Assembly: GCA_958510875.1 (NCBI GenBank)
Contig: OY294069.1
Span: 2,914,001 to 2,978,000, forward strand
DNA: 64,000 nucleotides
Direction: 5' to 3'
Origin: Endomychus coccineus
Taxonomy: Eukaryota > Arthropoda > Insecta > Coleoptera > Endomychidae
Shown piece after piece: positions 13,001 to 24,340 of the stretch; the stretch's first letter is position 1; every line of letters starts with the position of its first letter. Under the pieces are notes generated by a model. It was not told the DNA's origin. It searched no databases and saw nothing but the letters and a program-made list of their open reading frames with translations. The translations under genes and the position numbers were made by a program.

Positions 13001-14661
13001 ATACTTTTCTAATATTTCTCGCAATTCGTTCTTGGTAGCGATACGATCAGTATTTAAGAAAAGTGCGAAGAATCTGAATAAAATTGGTAGCATCGGTTCT
13101 ATCAGGTTGATTGGTATCTCGGGGGATTCACTCTTGTTATCGACGAACAAGAAATTTAACACTCTTATGGATTGCAATAAGGTTTCAACGGATGTGATTT
13201 CCTTCTTGGAAAACTGCAAAATGTTTCCAAAAACATGCTCGACCAAATCAAACCCACCGACTTGATCCGAAACGTATAACCCTTTTGTGAATGTTGCAAA
13301 CATCCTTTCGAAAACCAAAGAATCATTTGGACTATTAGCCTTGGATGCTACGTCCAGTAAGTTTACAATTTGAGGATATATTTTCGTAAGAAAATCGGGC
13401 GATTTCCGACAACTCAACATTATTTTCGTCACTACTTCCAACGTTTTCCATGTTCTGGTTATATCGTCACCAGCGCCATCGATCATGATGCGTAATATAC
13501 TCTCTAGGCCAGTTTTGGTGTTAATCACGTTGGTCAAAGTCGATGAAACTGCCTTTTTGAACCAAGACGGCATTTTGCTATGAAAAAGAATCATCGTTTC
13601 TTTGACGAAGATCGCCGGATGAATAGAAATTCTCAAATTATCCAAAATACTTTTGAACATCTCCTGGTCCTTGATTACTTGATCGTAAAACGTCTGAGTC
13701 ATTACAAAATTAGGTTCATGTTCCGTGTTTAAGGGCTTCTTAACAGGACAATAACCCAATTGGTACATTCCCGTCAAAATTCCTTGTAGAGAGTGCGGCA
13801 AAATTAGCAATCTCAAGCTGGGACGCTTCAAATATTGGTAGAAGCTTAACACTACAATTTTTAAAATGTAGTATTGTTCTTCGGTGCTTTTCCGCTTAGA
13901 ATTCAATTTTGTATAGAACGGTATAGTTGGAATAACGTTTTGCAAAATTCCGATGGTCACAAGATTTCCTAAACAGTTTCTAATATCTTTAGATTGTTGT
14001 ACGCTCAACAAATCTTCCAGGTTTTTATCGAGTTCTAAGCTTAATAAATGAATCAAATAAATATTGGTAGCTACGTATTTCCATTCGTCTGATTGTTCGT
14101 TCACCTGGTATACTTCTGGAATAAATGATAAAATTGTTTCCCGAATATCATCGAAATCGATATTCAAGAGTGTAGTGACATCTAGCAATCTCTTGTTGAA
14201 GTATTCATCCAAATCGCAATCGGAATCTAAAAAAACCTGAACATTAGCAAGCCAACTGAAGCAAAAATTCCACAGAGTACATTGGCGTATGGAATCATCC
14301 TCATTACATTAATTAGAAAGAATTTGTCGTTATTTAAAGTAAGAATAATTGAAATTTTATTATAGCTTGGCTAATGGCGACATCTATGAATAATGATAGC
14401 ATTAGACTTTATAATCTCTGTATTTTATAATTACAGCTAGCGCCATCTAGCGTCTTGATGCTCAAGTTATTCCAGCTTTAATAACAGTCAGTAGCTACAT
14501 TTGCAGGTGGCGCAACTGAAATGGTCGTTTCCAAGATTTTAGGTTATTATAACCGCAACAATAAACAAGCCCTTATAATTTCTTATTAAGATTTCTTACT
14601 AACCTGTAACATTTTCTGTATGCAACTCGCATAGCAGTTTTGTTATTTTGTTTTTATCCAT
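10001..14661 (-). CDS. Tango6: Transport and Golgi organization protein 6 (TANGO6/TMCO7)
   Basis: Five coding exons on the minus strand join in frame: 14604-14661, 12155-14226, 11677-11875, 10479-10630, 10001-10297. They encode 925 residues (human TANGO6 is about 1,090). The ATG at 14661 begins MDKNKITKLLCELHTENV. The protein is an all-helical HEAT/armadillo-like scaffold. Its C-terminal part has the RTP1-type signatures GHGLLALTKLI, then MRASSLSNLGEICRVLGY, then EARRAAVTVMRQLFVGLGRD and the DDVMRLQAQLALEQL end. In Drosophila Tango6 was named from a secretion/Golgi-organisation screen; the yeast relative Rtp1 takes part in RNA polymerase II assembly and import. All splice sites are GT-AG. Intron 3 (10631-11676) contains a tRNA-related repeat copy. 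The gene lies 238 bp downstream of Nedd8 on the same strand. Identification is firm; exact function in this species is inferred. Confidence 0.9.
10800..11170 (+). repeat. tRNA-related composite repeat, copy 1 (partial)
   Basis: It contains a tRNA-like segment at about 10917-10987, with an A-box-like TGGTCTGAGGGA and a B box GGTTCGATTCC at 10965-10975. It is followed by a body shared with copies at 57.1-57.9 kb and 62.6-63.4 kb (GTTGTRTAAAGATAA, then ACAAATGC, then ATATCTTATAGAA, then CAGTAACCAAATCAAAT). The upstream arm of the two longer copies is mostly missing. It lies inside Tango6 intron 3, opposite to the gene. Confidence 0.8.
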
Positions 14662-14898
14662 TTCGATATATCTAATATAGTATATTTACAGTTTACACTT
14701 CACATCATCTGGTACTAATGTTCACTTAAGTAAATATACACTGCACTAGTGCACTGACCACTGTGGGAAAGATAGAAAACTATAATGATGATAATAAAAA
14801 ATCTGTATTATTTAAATTTTATAAGTTATTACATTGTCGCTTAGAAGTTATAAGGAAAAACAAGAAGATTGAGAATAATTTGTACACACATCATTCGA

Positions 14899-15267
<369 letters not shown>

Positions 15268-15590
15268 TTTGAATTTCTATATTAAGATAACAAGTGGACT
15301 GCAGTAATTTAATAATTGTTTCTTCTGTAAATTCTGAATATTTATACACAATTTTTGTTTTAACACTATATAACTGTCATTGACCCTCTAACAGACCGAC
15401 AATTCTTATTCTTCTATGCTACTTTGCTTTGCAAAGTAATAGCAATGCTCACAAATCACAAGACATAGAACAAACTTATATTTAATATTTCCTTCTGTGA
15501 TTTTCTGTATTCTTGTTTACTCTAAAAAAAAGTACAATTAAACCATGATTAATTTGTAATACTCAAAACAATAGTGTCAATATGTTTAAT

Positions 15591-16009
15591 GAATATTTGT
15601 CCTAATCCCTAAACTTGAAAGACACTGCAGAATCTAGATATAATAATAAATATGTGTGTAATTCGGTATTTTGCCTGTCACCAGATGAAACAGTTGCTAG
15701 ATAGTGCCCTCTGTTATTGAGTAGCTAAATTAGCACCTTACATACATTCACTGGGTTGCTATCCCAATATAGAAGATTCCTATAAATTTTATTGATAGCC
15801 AGGTGATAAAATTTATAGGAATCTTCTAGATTCGGATAGGGAGCCGAGAATGTATCGTTGTAAGGTGCCAAATTTAACAACTCAATAACAGAGGGCCCTA
15901 TCTGTTTTATCTGGTGACAAAATACCGAATTGCAGATTGCAGACGCATGTTTATTATTATATCTAGATTCTGTAATCTCTTTCAAGTGTAGGAATTAGGG
16001 CAGATATTC
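15591..16009. mobile_element. Foldback/palindromic element (two arms of about 200 bp)
   Basis: The two halves are inverted copies of each other. GAATATTTGTCCTAAT at the left end matches the complement of ATTAGGGCAGATATTC at the right end. In between, the blocks AGAATCTAGATATAATAATAAA, AATTCGGTATTTTG, CCCTCTGTTATTGAGT and AGATTCCTATAAATTTTAT all recur inverted, around a small centre near 15795-15805. No coding capacity is evident. It looks like a foldback or long-TIR MITE. A short AAT may be duplicated at the flanks, which is too little to fix the superfamily. Confidence 0.85.
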
Positions 16010-17040
16010 AATCAAGATGAACTATTGTTTTGATTTACTTCCTGTTTTTTTATTACCTAAGATAATAATCTTTGGGTACATTGTAAATAGTTTTGCTAAA
16101 CATAGAAATTCATGATGGTTAAAACTGTCCAAAACATTTTTATAGTTCTGCCCTTTTTACTTTGCCAAAAACAATGTTAAAAAGGCCAATGGTGTACAGT
16201 AGCCTTGGTTAAATTTAATTGGCCCTACTTTATAAAATATATCCTACAATCGGTGAGGCTATGTAGTTTAGCATTATCTTAATAAGTTTGGATTTCTCCA
16301 AATTGGCTAAAATAAATCGTGTAAAGAAACAGGATCATATTTTTATGAATGAAAAAAATTCCCAAGGAAAAAATGCCATAAATTGGAACACTTATTACAT
16401 TTATTTCAATAAATAACAATTATTATATTAATATCACTAATAAGACAAAAATTAATCATATAAAGTATCACCTTGGAAGACAAATCATCTCTATAAAACT
16501 TAAACATATAAAATAGGTCAAAATTTTTAATACTGAAAAGTATGGACATATTGATATAATATATAACAAAACATATATTCTACTAGTTTTATCCACGATA
16601 AACTTCTTACAAAATATATTTCATGAGCATTGTATCTTTTTCAATAAGTTGCAATAATTGGTTTTAGTCTTTCAAATATTTTTTAATAATTAATTCCAAC
16701 CATTAAAAACCAGAAAGCAATTTCTATTAATTAGACCTGTATTCATAAATCACAACTTATATCCGAATATAGACTATATTCCACTATAGAGAAAATAACA
16801 TAGAAAAAATTGCATTTTGTGCATGCTGATAATCTAAATCTACAATAAATTGGTTGTTACTCCCCATGCATGCTTGACAGTAATTGTATATCCATTTACT
16901 CATATGTATATCTAATGGTTTTTTATATAATTCAATGTATTCATGATGCGTCTCTGCGCTATACAATAATGATAAAAAATTAAATATATCCAAAAACAAC
17001 AATATTGATATTACTAAGTTGTCAATTGGTATAACATTCT
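16010..17040. other. AT-rich spacer, nothing recognised
   Basis: Very AT-rich, no supported exon and no recognised repeat. Confidence 0.5.
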
Positions 17041-17660
17041 AGAGGGGTGTTTTCCAAGGAGACTTCCACCTGCTGTCGGCATGTCCGGCAAAAGCGGCCT
17101 CGGCGTACACCCATCGCTATAAATGCAGTCCCGCGGGTGCTTAATAACATCTAAGGCATTTGTAAGGAATAGACTAAGAGCTGGTGCCGCCTGACATGCC
17201 AGAAGATATTACTCCGTTGTCGGAAACGAAAAATACCAGATCTACTGGAATTACCCGTTGCCGATCTGGCTTGACGTTGTCCTCCTCGATAAACAAACCA
17301 ATACTATGTAGGTCATCGAATTCTTTGCTCCGGCAAAGAAGAACACAGTCTTGACAGAGGAGAAAAAATGAACTAAGTATCCTGCTGTTAGAGTTCCGCA
17401 CGCTATACCCAGGCCACAAGGTCGTTTTAGTGGTTCTGATTCGCTGCGTTCGAACTTGACGATCATTCTGGCCTGTAAGAACTCGGCGGAGACCTTGATA
17501 GACCGGATGCAAAAGGCTATCATTCTGGGTTCAATAAGACTACTTAGAGCACACGATTTAGGAACCTGAACCTATTTACCGACCGTAGGGGAGGAGTAGT
17601 TTCGGTTAACTGATTTAGGTTTTTCTGGCGCAATTATGCAATGTCGTCGGAACGCGCAGC
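17040..17660. repeat. Dispersed repeat of unknown class, copy A
   Basis: The segment 17180-17560 is clearly homologous to 63580-63930 in the same orientation: ACATGCCAG(A/G)AGATATTA, then AACGAAAAAT, then CCAGATCTACTGGAATTA, then CTCCTCGATAAACAAA, then a reordered distal part. It is more GC-rich than the surroundings. Overlapping ORFs run on the minus strand in both copies but I do not recognise the peptides. Confidence 0.7.
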
Positions 17661-19180
17661 AGCCCCAACCAGGCATTAATGTAAAAATATATGTATATAT
17701 AATTGGTGTTACCCATGTGTTTATATTTTGAATTCAAAAATTGGATAGAAAAGATCCTTAATATATATGTACTATCAAATAAAGCATTATATCTTTGGAT
17801 ATATTTAATTCTAGTAACAATTCTATCATACCTGTATACGTTAGTTCTTCAGCTATATGCTGTTTACTGTATCTAAAACATATAGATATAAAAATTTACT
17901 TAGAGGTGCAATATAGTCTCGTATAATCCTGATTGGCGGATAGATACCGCGACACAGAAGCGCGACTATATGCCGACATTTTGCCAACCTTTACAAATTA
18001 CATCTGCAGGGCAGGATGAAACTGAAGCTGAGGCTGTCTGAGTTCCAGCCTACATCTCCAAACACGATGAAATTACTTGATCATGGAGAGACTCACTTTT
18101 CATTTTGCTGTAACTTCGTATCAAAAATTATCGACTTATTGTTATTTAATTTCAAATATAGTTTGATTCCTCCAGGTACCCATAGGTGCTCTATAATGGT
18201 TGTCGTTTAGTTATTTCAATATTTATGATCAAATAAATTAAAATGTTTCTCATTCTAACTTGAAATGATCTACCCGTTTGTCCAATATATATATGGCGTT
18301 ACATTCTTCACAAGTTAATTTATCCTTCTGAATTCGGCCCTGTAATACGGTCAACAGCAAGATGAAAAGTTGTCATATTTTCGTGTTAACTGTAGTCAAT
18401 TACGCTTATGTGGGACAAGCACTGATTAATGTAACGTTGATCAATGTTTCAATTCATCTCGTCTCAATAGTCATGTTGCGTGGGTTCAGAAGAAATTTAC
18501 GACACTTAAAAAGTGATCTATAAAACACATTCAATTACCTAATGCATGTCTTTGTAATACATTGTCAGCATGGATGATTAACACATACATGAAGATTATA
18601 TTAGATTATTACGTCAAAATTGATTGAATCTGTTTGGCCCCCGTCCTTTGTCGCTGCGTAATCAATACATACTATGTCAGCGGAGATTTAGAAAAAGGTT
18701 TAACGTTTCTCAAAACGTGAGCAGGTTGATATTTACGACAATTTCTTCAGTAAACACTTGTAGACCATATTTTAGACCGAGAGAAAATAGTATTCTCTAC
18801 TGAGGTATATGCTCTATTTTTTGCGCAAGCGAAATATATTACAAAAACAGGAAAATTAATTCCAAATCCGCCTGTAATAAGTTGTAGCCTCTGGCATTAC
18901 GAATCCTTGACAATCATGATTATTGATAGAAAACAGTTTCCGAAGAAACTAAAATTGTTGAATATAAATTATGAAATTGTTGACTGTAATGGCGAAACAA
19001 GAACAGGAAGAAGAACCCAAGAAATTATGCTGTTTCTGCAATGATTCTCAACTAACTATCAGTGAAATCCACTTCTTACTTTACTTCTTAGCAGCTCCTG
19101 AGCTCATGATCTACAAAGCCCAGATTGAAGCTGAAGCTATTACATTCAATTCAGGAGAGAGAGCTATTCGTCCGGTTGGT
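17660..19180. other. Spacer, nothing recognised
   Basis: No supported gene. A short stretch around 18487 (GAAGAAATTTACGACACTTAA) resembles sequence near 165, suggesting a dispersed repeat. Confidence 0.45.
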
Positions 19181-19430
19181 GCTGTCAAACATTCCATGGT
19201 CGAAGCATGGTCGAAAATCGTTATTCTGGACTGGACACACCTTCACTAGCAAGCTCGAGAAATACAGGACTTCTATTTAGTAGACTTCATTTTCCTATTA
19301 AACGGGGAAGTTATGGAAGTCTTTGCCTAGTGAGATCTTTCGTAATACCGTACCCAACATTCTACTGCTGGTTCACAAGAACATTATAGATATCCCTCTC
19401 GTGCAATCAGGAGATATATAAAAAAATTGA
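19180..19430 (+). pseudogene. 3' end of a non-LTR retrotransposon (LINE)
   Basis: The peptide fragment LWKSLPSEIF followed by a basic hydrophobic tail, and the terminal sequence around GAACATTATAGATATCCCTCTCG, match the 3' ends at 30480-30985 and (inverted) 54985-55135. This is the usual C-terminus of insect Jockey/RTE-like ORF2 proteins (RLWNSLPxxVF). It has stops and frameshifts. Confidence 0.65.
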
Positions 19431-21340
19431 AGAAACTTCAACAGAGGAATGAGAAAACACCACTAGAGCTTTGATTTGTAAAAGGAAAGATGCACAAGCA
19501 CTTTGTTTGAGGATCAACAACAGTTCACTTTCTTAAATTCAGAGATGCTGGGAGAATACTTGAGAATCAAAAGATATCATAATTAAAAAGGTACTTATGA
19601 ATTGTGTTCTAGATATATTTAGATGTCAATTTTAACTTGTGTTTGCCTTTACTGTGTGAGTAATTTTGTCTGTAGATAGCTTGAGTCCAAAACTTTTAAA
19701 CCTGAGTATGCAACATTCTAATAAAACATAATGTTATCGGTGTCAACAAAGTTATGATTGTATAGCGTTGTCCTGGTTCATTCCGTAAACAAATAAAGTA
19801 GTTATTATTATGGGATTATATGAAGTAAAAGTCGTTTTTGCAGATTAATTATACTTTCTATAACCTGTGAACGAGAAGTACAAACGGAAGCCGCATTTTA
19901 TGAGATATGCACAAATCGTCGTAATCGCTGTAAGCAATATAGTATATATTAATTACCCATTCAGGCGATATGTACAATATGAAATTGATCTAAAAACATG
20001 TCGTGAACGTCTGACCATAATAGATCAATCAACTTTGACCTATCAGCAAATAATAAACAAACCATTCCAATCACAATTAATACAATTGAATGTTCACTGA
20101 AATCTGTTATTATGACTATGATCGTTCGAAAACAGGAACAAATGAAAAATATTGAAACTATTGAACCGGTTCATTTACATGAAACATTCATTTGTAAAGT
20201 ACATGTACCTACTTATAATGTAAACATCGAGTTCGAGTACAAAATGTAACATGTATCTAAATTCTAAATTCCACCAATTTTGATAGGTTTATCTACAGAT
20301 AATTGAGTTATATTTCCGAATAAATAAATAAATTAATTAATTAGATAATAATTTCAGGTGTTTCGTAGCATAATCTGAATAATTCATCGAATATAACATT
20401 TAGAGTATTGTGTAAAATCACTTAGATTTTCAGGCTGAATAATCAATTTGGCTTCAATTACAATAAGTGGGAATTTTCCCTCGGTCCTATTCGTTTGGAA
20501 CTCTAGTTTTTCTTTTCAATTAAGGTGATTAAGGAATCAAGCTTTAACGCTTTAGGGTATCCTCGCCACAACCACGTAGCAATTGAGAAAGACCTAGTTT
20601 CGAAACCCAGTGCCAACCAATTCACTGTTAATTTCTTTATATGACTCTTCCACAGCATATATTGCTCGAGAGGATATTGGGTTAGTAAATTTTTTCAACT
20701 GCTGAAAAAAACCGCTTTGCCACAATGGTTAGAATGAAATACTATGGGATTACAAACAGTGTCAACAGGAGTTGAACTTTTCATAACTACCCCTCACAAT
20801 TGGTTGATAAGTTAATTTAGATCTTCAAATGCAAGAGGAAATCAATTTTTTTTCTGCCTATAAGTACACACTTCATTCAACTTGTAGTATGTTAGTCGAT
20901 ACCACTGATTTATGTCCATATCAGCTGGATGTAGAACGTATATTACAACTACGTTGGTACATTACCATCTAAATCACAAGGCCAATATGCTCTGACGTCA
21001 GTTAATTGGGCGACGCGGCGACATAGCCGTTCTCTTTACAATGTAGTTATTGGACTCCATTAGGCTCGGTTTGCAAATATGTGTTCTATATACAAAGCTA
21101 CATAAGTTTATTATGAAGAATCATAGAGAAAGTTTTACTCTCATTTGTGAGTAGTGGATATTTAAGTGTTTAATTAGGTTTGGTTTGACATTGATTGAGT
21201 TTAATGAACGGTGTAAAGCGTTCCTATGTAAAGTTTAACCGAAGTAAGTAATACCAAAACCTAAAACATTATTGTATTCTGTTCTAAGCTTCTTGTTATT
21301 TTTATATAATTGTGTTATGTGTGTTTTTCACAAATACCAA
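19430..21340. other. Spacer, nothing recognised
   Basis: Several ORFs of 60-80 codons are open here but none has a recognisable domain. I see no gene. Confidence 0.45.
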
Positions 21341-21342
21341 AC

Positions 21343-21505
21343 ATGTCTGGAAATAAGTCTTGTGAGAATCAAAAGTGCATGTTTTTGGTTTTCCCAAAGG
21401 CGAAACTTTGTGCTAGAAATGAATATCGCCAATACCGTGGATTTTAAATCGAGTATCCACATTAATGTATGTGAATTACATTTTACAAGAGAAAATAACA
21501 TAACG
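21343..21505 (+). pseudogene. Possible THAP-type zinc finger relic
   Basis: Conceptual reading across one frame change gives MSGNKSCENQKCMFLVFPK, a basic spacer, and VCELHFTRENN, resembling the C2CH THAP pattern (FxFPK then C..HF). It directly abuts LINE RNase H sequence downstream. The match is short, so confidence is low. Confidence 0.35.
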
Positions 21506-22120
21506 GAAAGATCTGGTATACAGACGGGTCTAAGACTGAAAAAGGTGCAAGTGCAGGAATATACTCAAGAAACCCAAAGATTGGCTTCAGCTATTCATTG
21601 GGTAAACACATATCTGTCGTCCAAGCAGAGATATATGCAATCCTTCAATGTGTGAAGGAAAACAATCGGAGAGCTATCGATGTTGAGCAAATCCACATAT
21701 TGACAGACAGTGAGGCTGCACTTAAGACGATGAGAAATCAGGAAGTGACATCCCGTCTGGTATGGACATACAAAGAAGAACTTGAAATACGCTCCAGATC
21801 CAGAACAGACCACGGGGTACCAAATCATACAGCACGAAGGTCTGTAGAAGACTGGATCATAGAAAACCACAAAGAATACTGGAAAAAATCCCAGGAAATG
21901 AACATGGGAAGAAATACATCAAAGCCCCGTGTAACAAAAGAACGACAGATCTATTAGCACTTAATACGGAAAAAATATAAGTCGTAACAGGGATCATGAC
22001 TGGCTATGAGCCAGTAAAAGGGCACCTAAACAAAATGGGACTATACAATGGCGAGCTGACATGCAGACTTTGCGGTAAGGATACAGAAACAGTGACATAC
22101 ATACTGTGTATCTTTTAGTT
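21505..22120 (+). pseudogene. LINE RNase H domain and C-terminal zinc knuckle fragment
   Basis: Frame reading from about 21512 gives WYTDGSKTEKGASAGIYS, an intact first RNase H motif with the catalytic Asp. It continues with VVQAEIYAILQC (catalytic Glu) and ILTDSEAALKTM (catalytic Asp). After a stop it continues as TGIMTGYEPVKGHLNKMG and LTCRLCGKDTETVTYILC, a CCHC-like finger typical of Jockey/R1-type LINE ORF2 ends. The fragment starts within ORF2 and is broken by stops after 21957. Confidence 0.85.
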
Positions 22121-22879
22121 AGCTATAATAATGTGATAAATGGTAAAGCAAAAATGGGTTTTTTTCGTCTACCAATCTCTTCCCCTCATCATGTTTCAAA
22201 CGAAAGACCATTGTTTTCCTATTAGATTCAGTTCATTTATTAAAATGTATTAGAATGCTAAACATTGAACTTAACTTGCAGCCTTTTATCTCACAGGTAC
22301 AATTATGTTCAAGTACTAATGTACTTGAAATATGATTTATTATCGCAATAAAAACGTATTCTGGAATTCTAGATTGGAGTTTTAGACTCGGTTTTAAAAA
22401 ATGGTTCTATACAACTTCATAATATGCTACAAGTCATTTAAATATAGCATGTGTATTGTGTACACGCTGCAGTCTACATTTAACGTTCGACCATTGAACG
22501 TGACACCCTTGTGATTTAGAAGGTAATGATTGGTCCCGACCATTTTTTACATGTTGTTCATTCTTGACTCTGTTTGTATCGCGGTACTAAGGTGAGGATC
22601 GATCTGTTAAGTAGGTAACGTTGGAACTTCAGTTCCATGAGATTATTTTGCAAATATGTAATTCTCTTCTTAATATTCTCTTGGACTGACGTTCAATCCG
22701 TGTCGAACATGAGTTTTTCCAATTGATGTCCATCCCAAAAATATGTTAACGTAATATCTCAATTGTAGGTACTACATTTTAAAGTTAGCGCAAATATTCA
22801 CTTAGTCTTGTGGTAATAATTGTTATAAGATGAATTATTTTGTTAATGCAAACGTTAATAATAATTGTACACTTTTATA

Positions 22880-23623
22880 CTAACCGTCGGCTAAACTTGG
22901 GGTAACCCAACCGTATTTGTCATGGGTTTTAACAAGAGATCGAAAACTTTCTTCCGCTGTTCTTCTACTGAACACTTTCTGGCCTTTGTTCTTCCTTTGG
23001 ATACGACCCTGACCTTTGACCACGCTGGCCGTAAACTGCATAATAACCGCTTCCACTGTATAAGCACTAGCCCAACCTCTAGGAGTTAGAAGTTCCATAC
23101 ATATGGCACCGCCCTCCATCACAAATCCCTTTTCGATCCTCGGCGATATCACCCGCATGAAAGGTGGCGCGAACGGAAAATTCTCGGGGAAGATGACGTG
23201 CAAAAGAATGTAGGTGATGCCTAGTTCTTTCATGTCGATGCCCAAGTCACTTTCACCGTCGATTTTAAACACTTTTATATGCCACTCGAACAGATTATCG
23301 TCCACTAGCTCGACCGTGAACACGGGATCAGTTTTCGAGTTCTGTAGCCGTTGCAGATCGCGAAATTCTTTCATGAGTCTTCGCGCGCGTACCGTACGAC
23401 TCGGTTGCGCTTCATCGCCTTTCTTTCCTTTGACCGCGAAAGCTGGGGACGGTTGCTGCGGAGACGCCGGCGATACTTGGTCGCGACAACCTCGTAGGAG
23501 ACGACGCGCCGGTGATCCGCTTCCCGAAGGGTTCGGTTTGCTCGGTCCTTCGCCGTCTTTATTGGAGGATTTGAAGATTTTGCGAAACATCGAGGCTACC
23601 TTGTGCTTTGGTTGTCCATTCAT
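22880..23623 (-). CDS. UBE2QL1: Ubiquitin-conjugating enzyme E2Q-like protein 1
   Basis: Single-exon gene encoding 247 residues, starting at the ATG at 23623. Residues 1-80 are a basic, Pro/Ser-rich, probably disordered extension beginning MNGQPKHKVASMFRKIF. Residues about 82-247 form a UBC fold of the E2Q class: DPVFTVELVDDNLFEWHIKVFKID, then FPENFPFAPPFMRVISP, then the active-site loop GGAICMELLTPRGW with Cys175, then ending HDKYGWVTPSLADG. The motif around the cysteine and the WxSAY-type segment (WASAYTVEAVIMQ) identify UBE2Q/UBE2QL1 rather than canonical E2s, which carry HPN. UBE2QL1 transfers ubiquitin; the human protein is reported in lysosomal damage responses. GC content is higher than in flanking DNA. 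Lack of introns could mean an ancestral retrocopy or simply compact structure. Confidence 0.93.
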   Translation of the reverse strand: MNGQPKHKVASMFRKIFKSSNKDGEGPSKPNPSGSGSPARRLLRGCRDQVSPASPQQPSPAFAVKGKKGDEAQPSRTVRARRLMKEFRDLQRLQNSKTDPVFTVELVDDNLFEWHIKVFKIDGESDLGIDMKELGITYILLHVIFPENFPFAPPFMRVISPRIEKGFVMEGGAICMELLTPRGWASAYTVEAVIMQFTASVVKGQGRIQRKNKGQKVFSRRTAEESFRSLVKTHDKYGWVTPSLADG

Positions 23624-23939
23624 CGTTTCCGATTGATTAATTCTCGGTCTCTAAAGTTTAACAGTACCAGGTGCACCTAAAATAACATACTGTTGTAAAT
23701 CTACAAGACAAACTAATTGATACTTTAACTGATACAGCTACAAGAACTTTGAGAAACATTCATCTCAATTTGACAATACCTACAGTTTATCATTACTAAC
23801 ATAAATTCAACCGACCGCAAGTAATCGAAATGCATAGTATGATAATAAACTAAAGAACCATACGAGAACAGCATGACTGAGTCGTGGGATAATAATAGCT
23901 GAGTACACATCAGCTGCTTAGGCCTTCATGCCAATTGCT

Positions 23940-24340
23940 CTCTTACCCTGCCTAAAGGTTATCATAGCATTTCTTCTGGCAGAGTATTTTTTTGTGCAGG
24001 GTGACTCCCAGATACTACACCGTCTAGGAAAAGTCAATTGACTTGCCGCCGTTTACCATCTTCTTCAGAGGCTCGCTTTTGAACCTTCTGCAGAAAATGA
24101 TGATGATAGTTTTCTCTGGCTGAATGGAGAGTTTGTTTTCTCTACACCAGACTTCTGAAATTATCAAGGCTTGTTGAACAAGCTCCCTCCTGTACTCCTA
24201 TCGAGAGTATGGCGATGTCATCCACCCTATCAGCATTCGCGGGATATCGTATGTCTCTCCGCCGATTGTTTAATAGAGCTCCTAGAAATCTTGTTCAATT
24301 TTCATTAATTGCATCTCTGTCTCACTCTACTGACTTTATC
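23940..24340 (-). pseudogene. LINE reverse transcriptase fragment (YADD-box region)
   Basis: The minus-strand translation shows VDDIAIL (the degenerate Y/FxDD active-site box), then, after one frame change, VWCRENKLSIQPEKTIIII and a YLGVTLHKK thumb-type motif, in the standard Jockey/R1 order. Stops and a frameshift make it a pseudogene. Confidence 0.85.

Noticed and set aside
12467..13265. Genes on the plus strand inside Tango6
   Set aside because: These long ORFs are antisense shadows of the 2-kb Tango6 exon.
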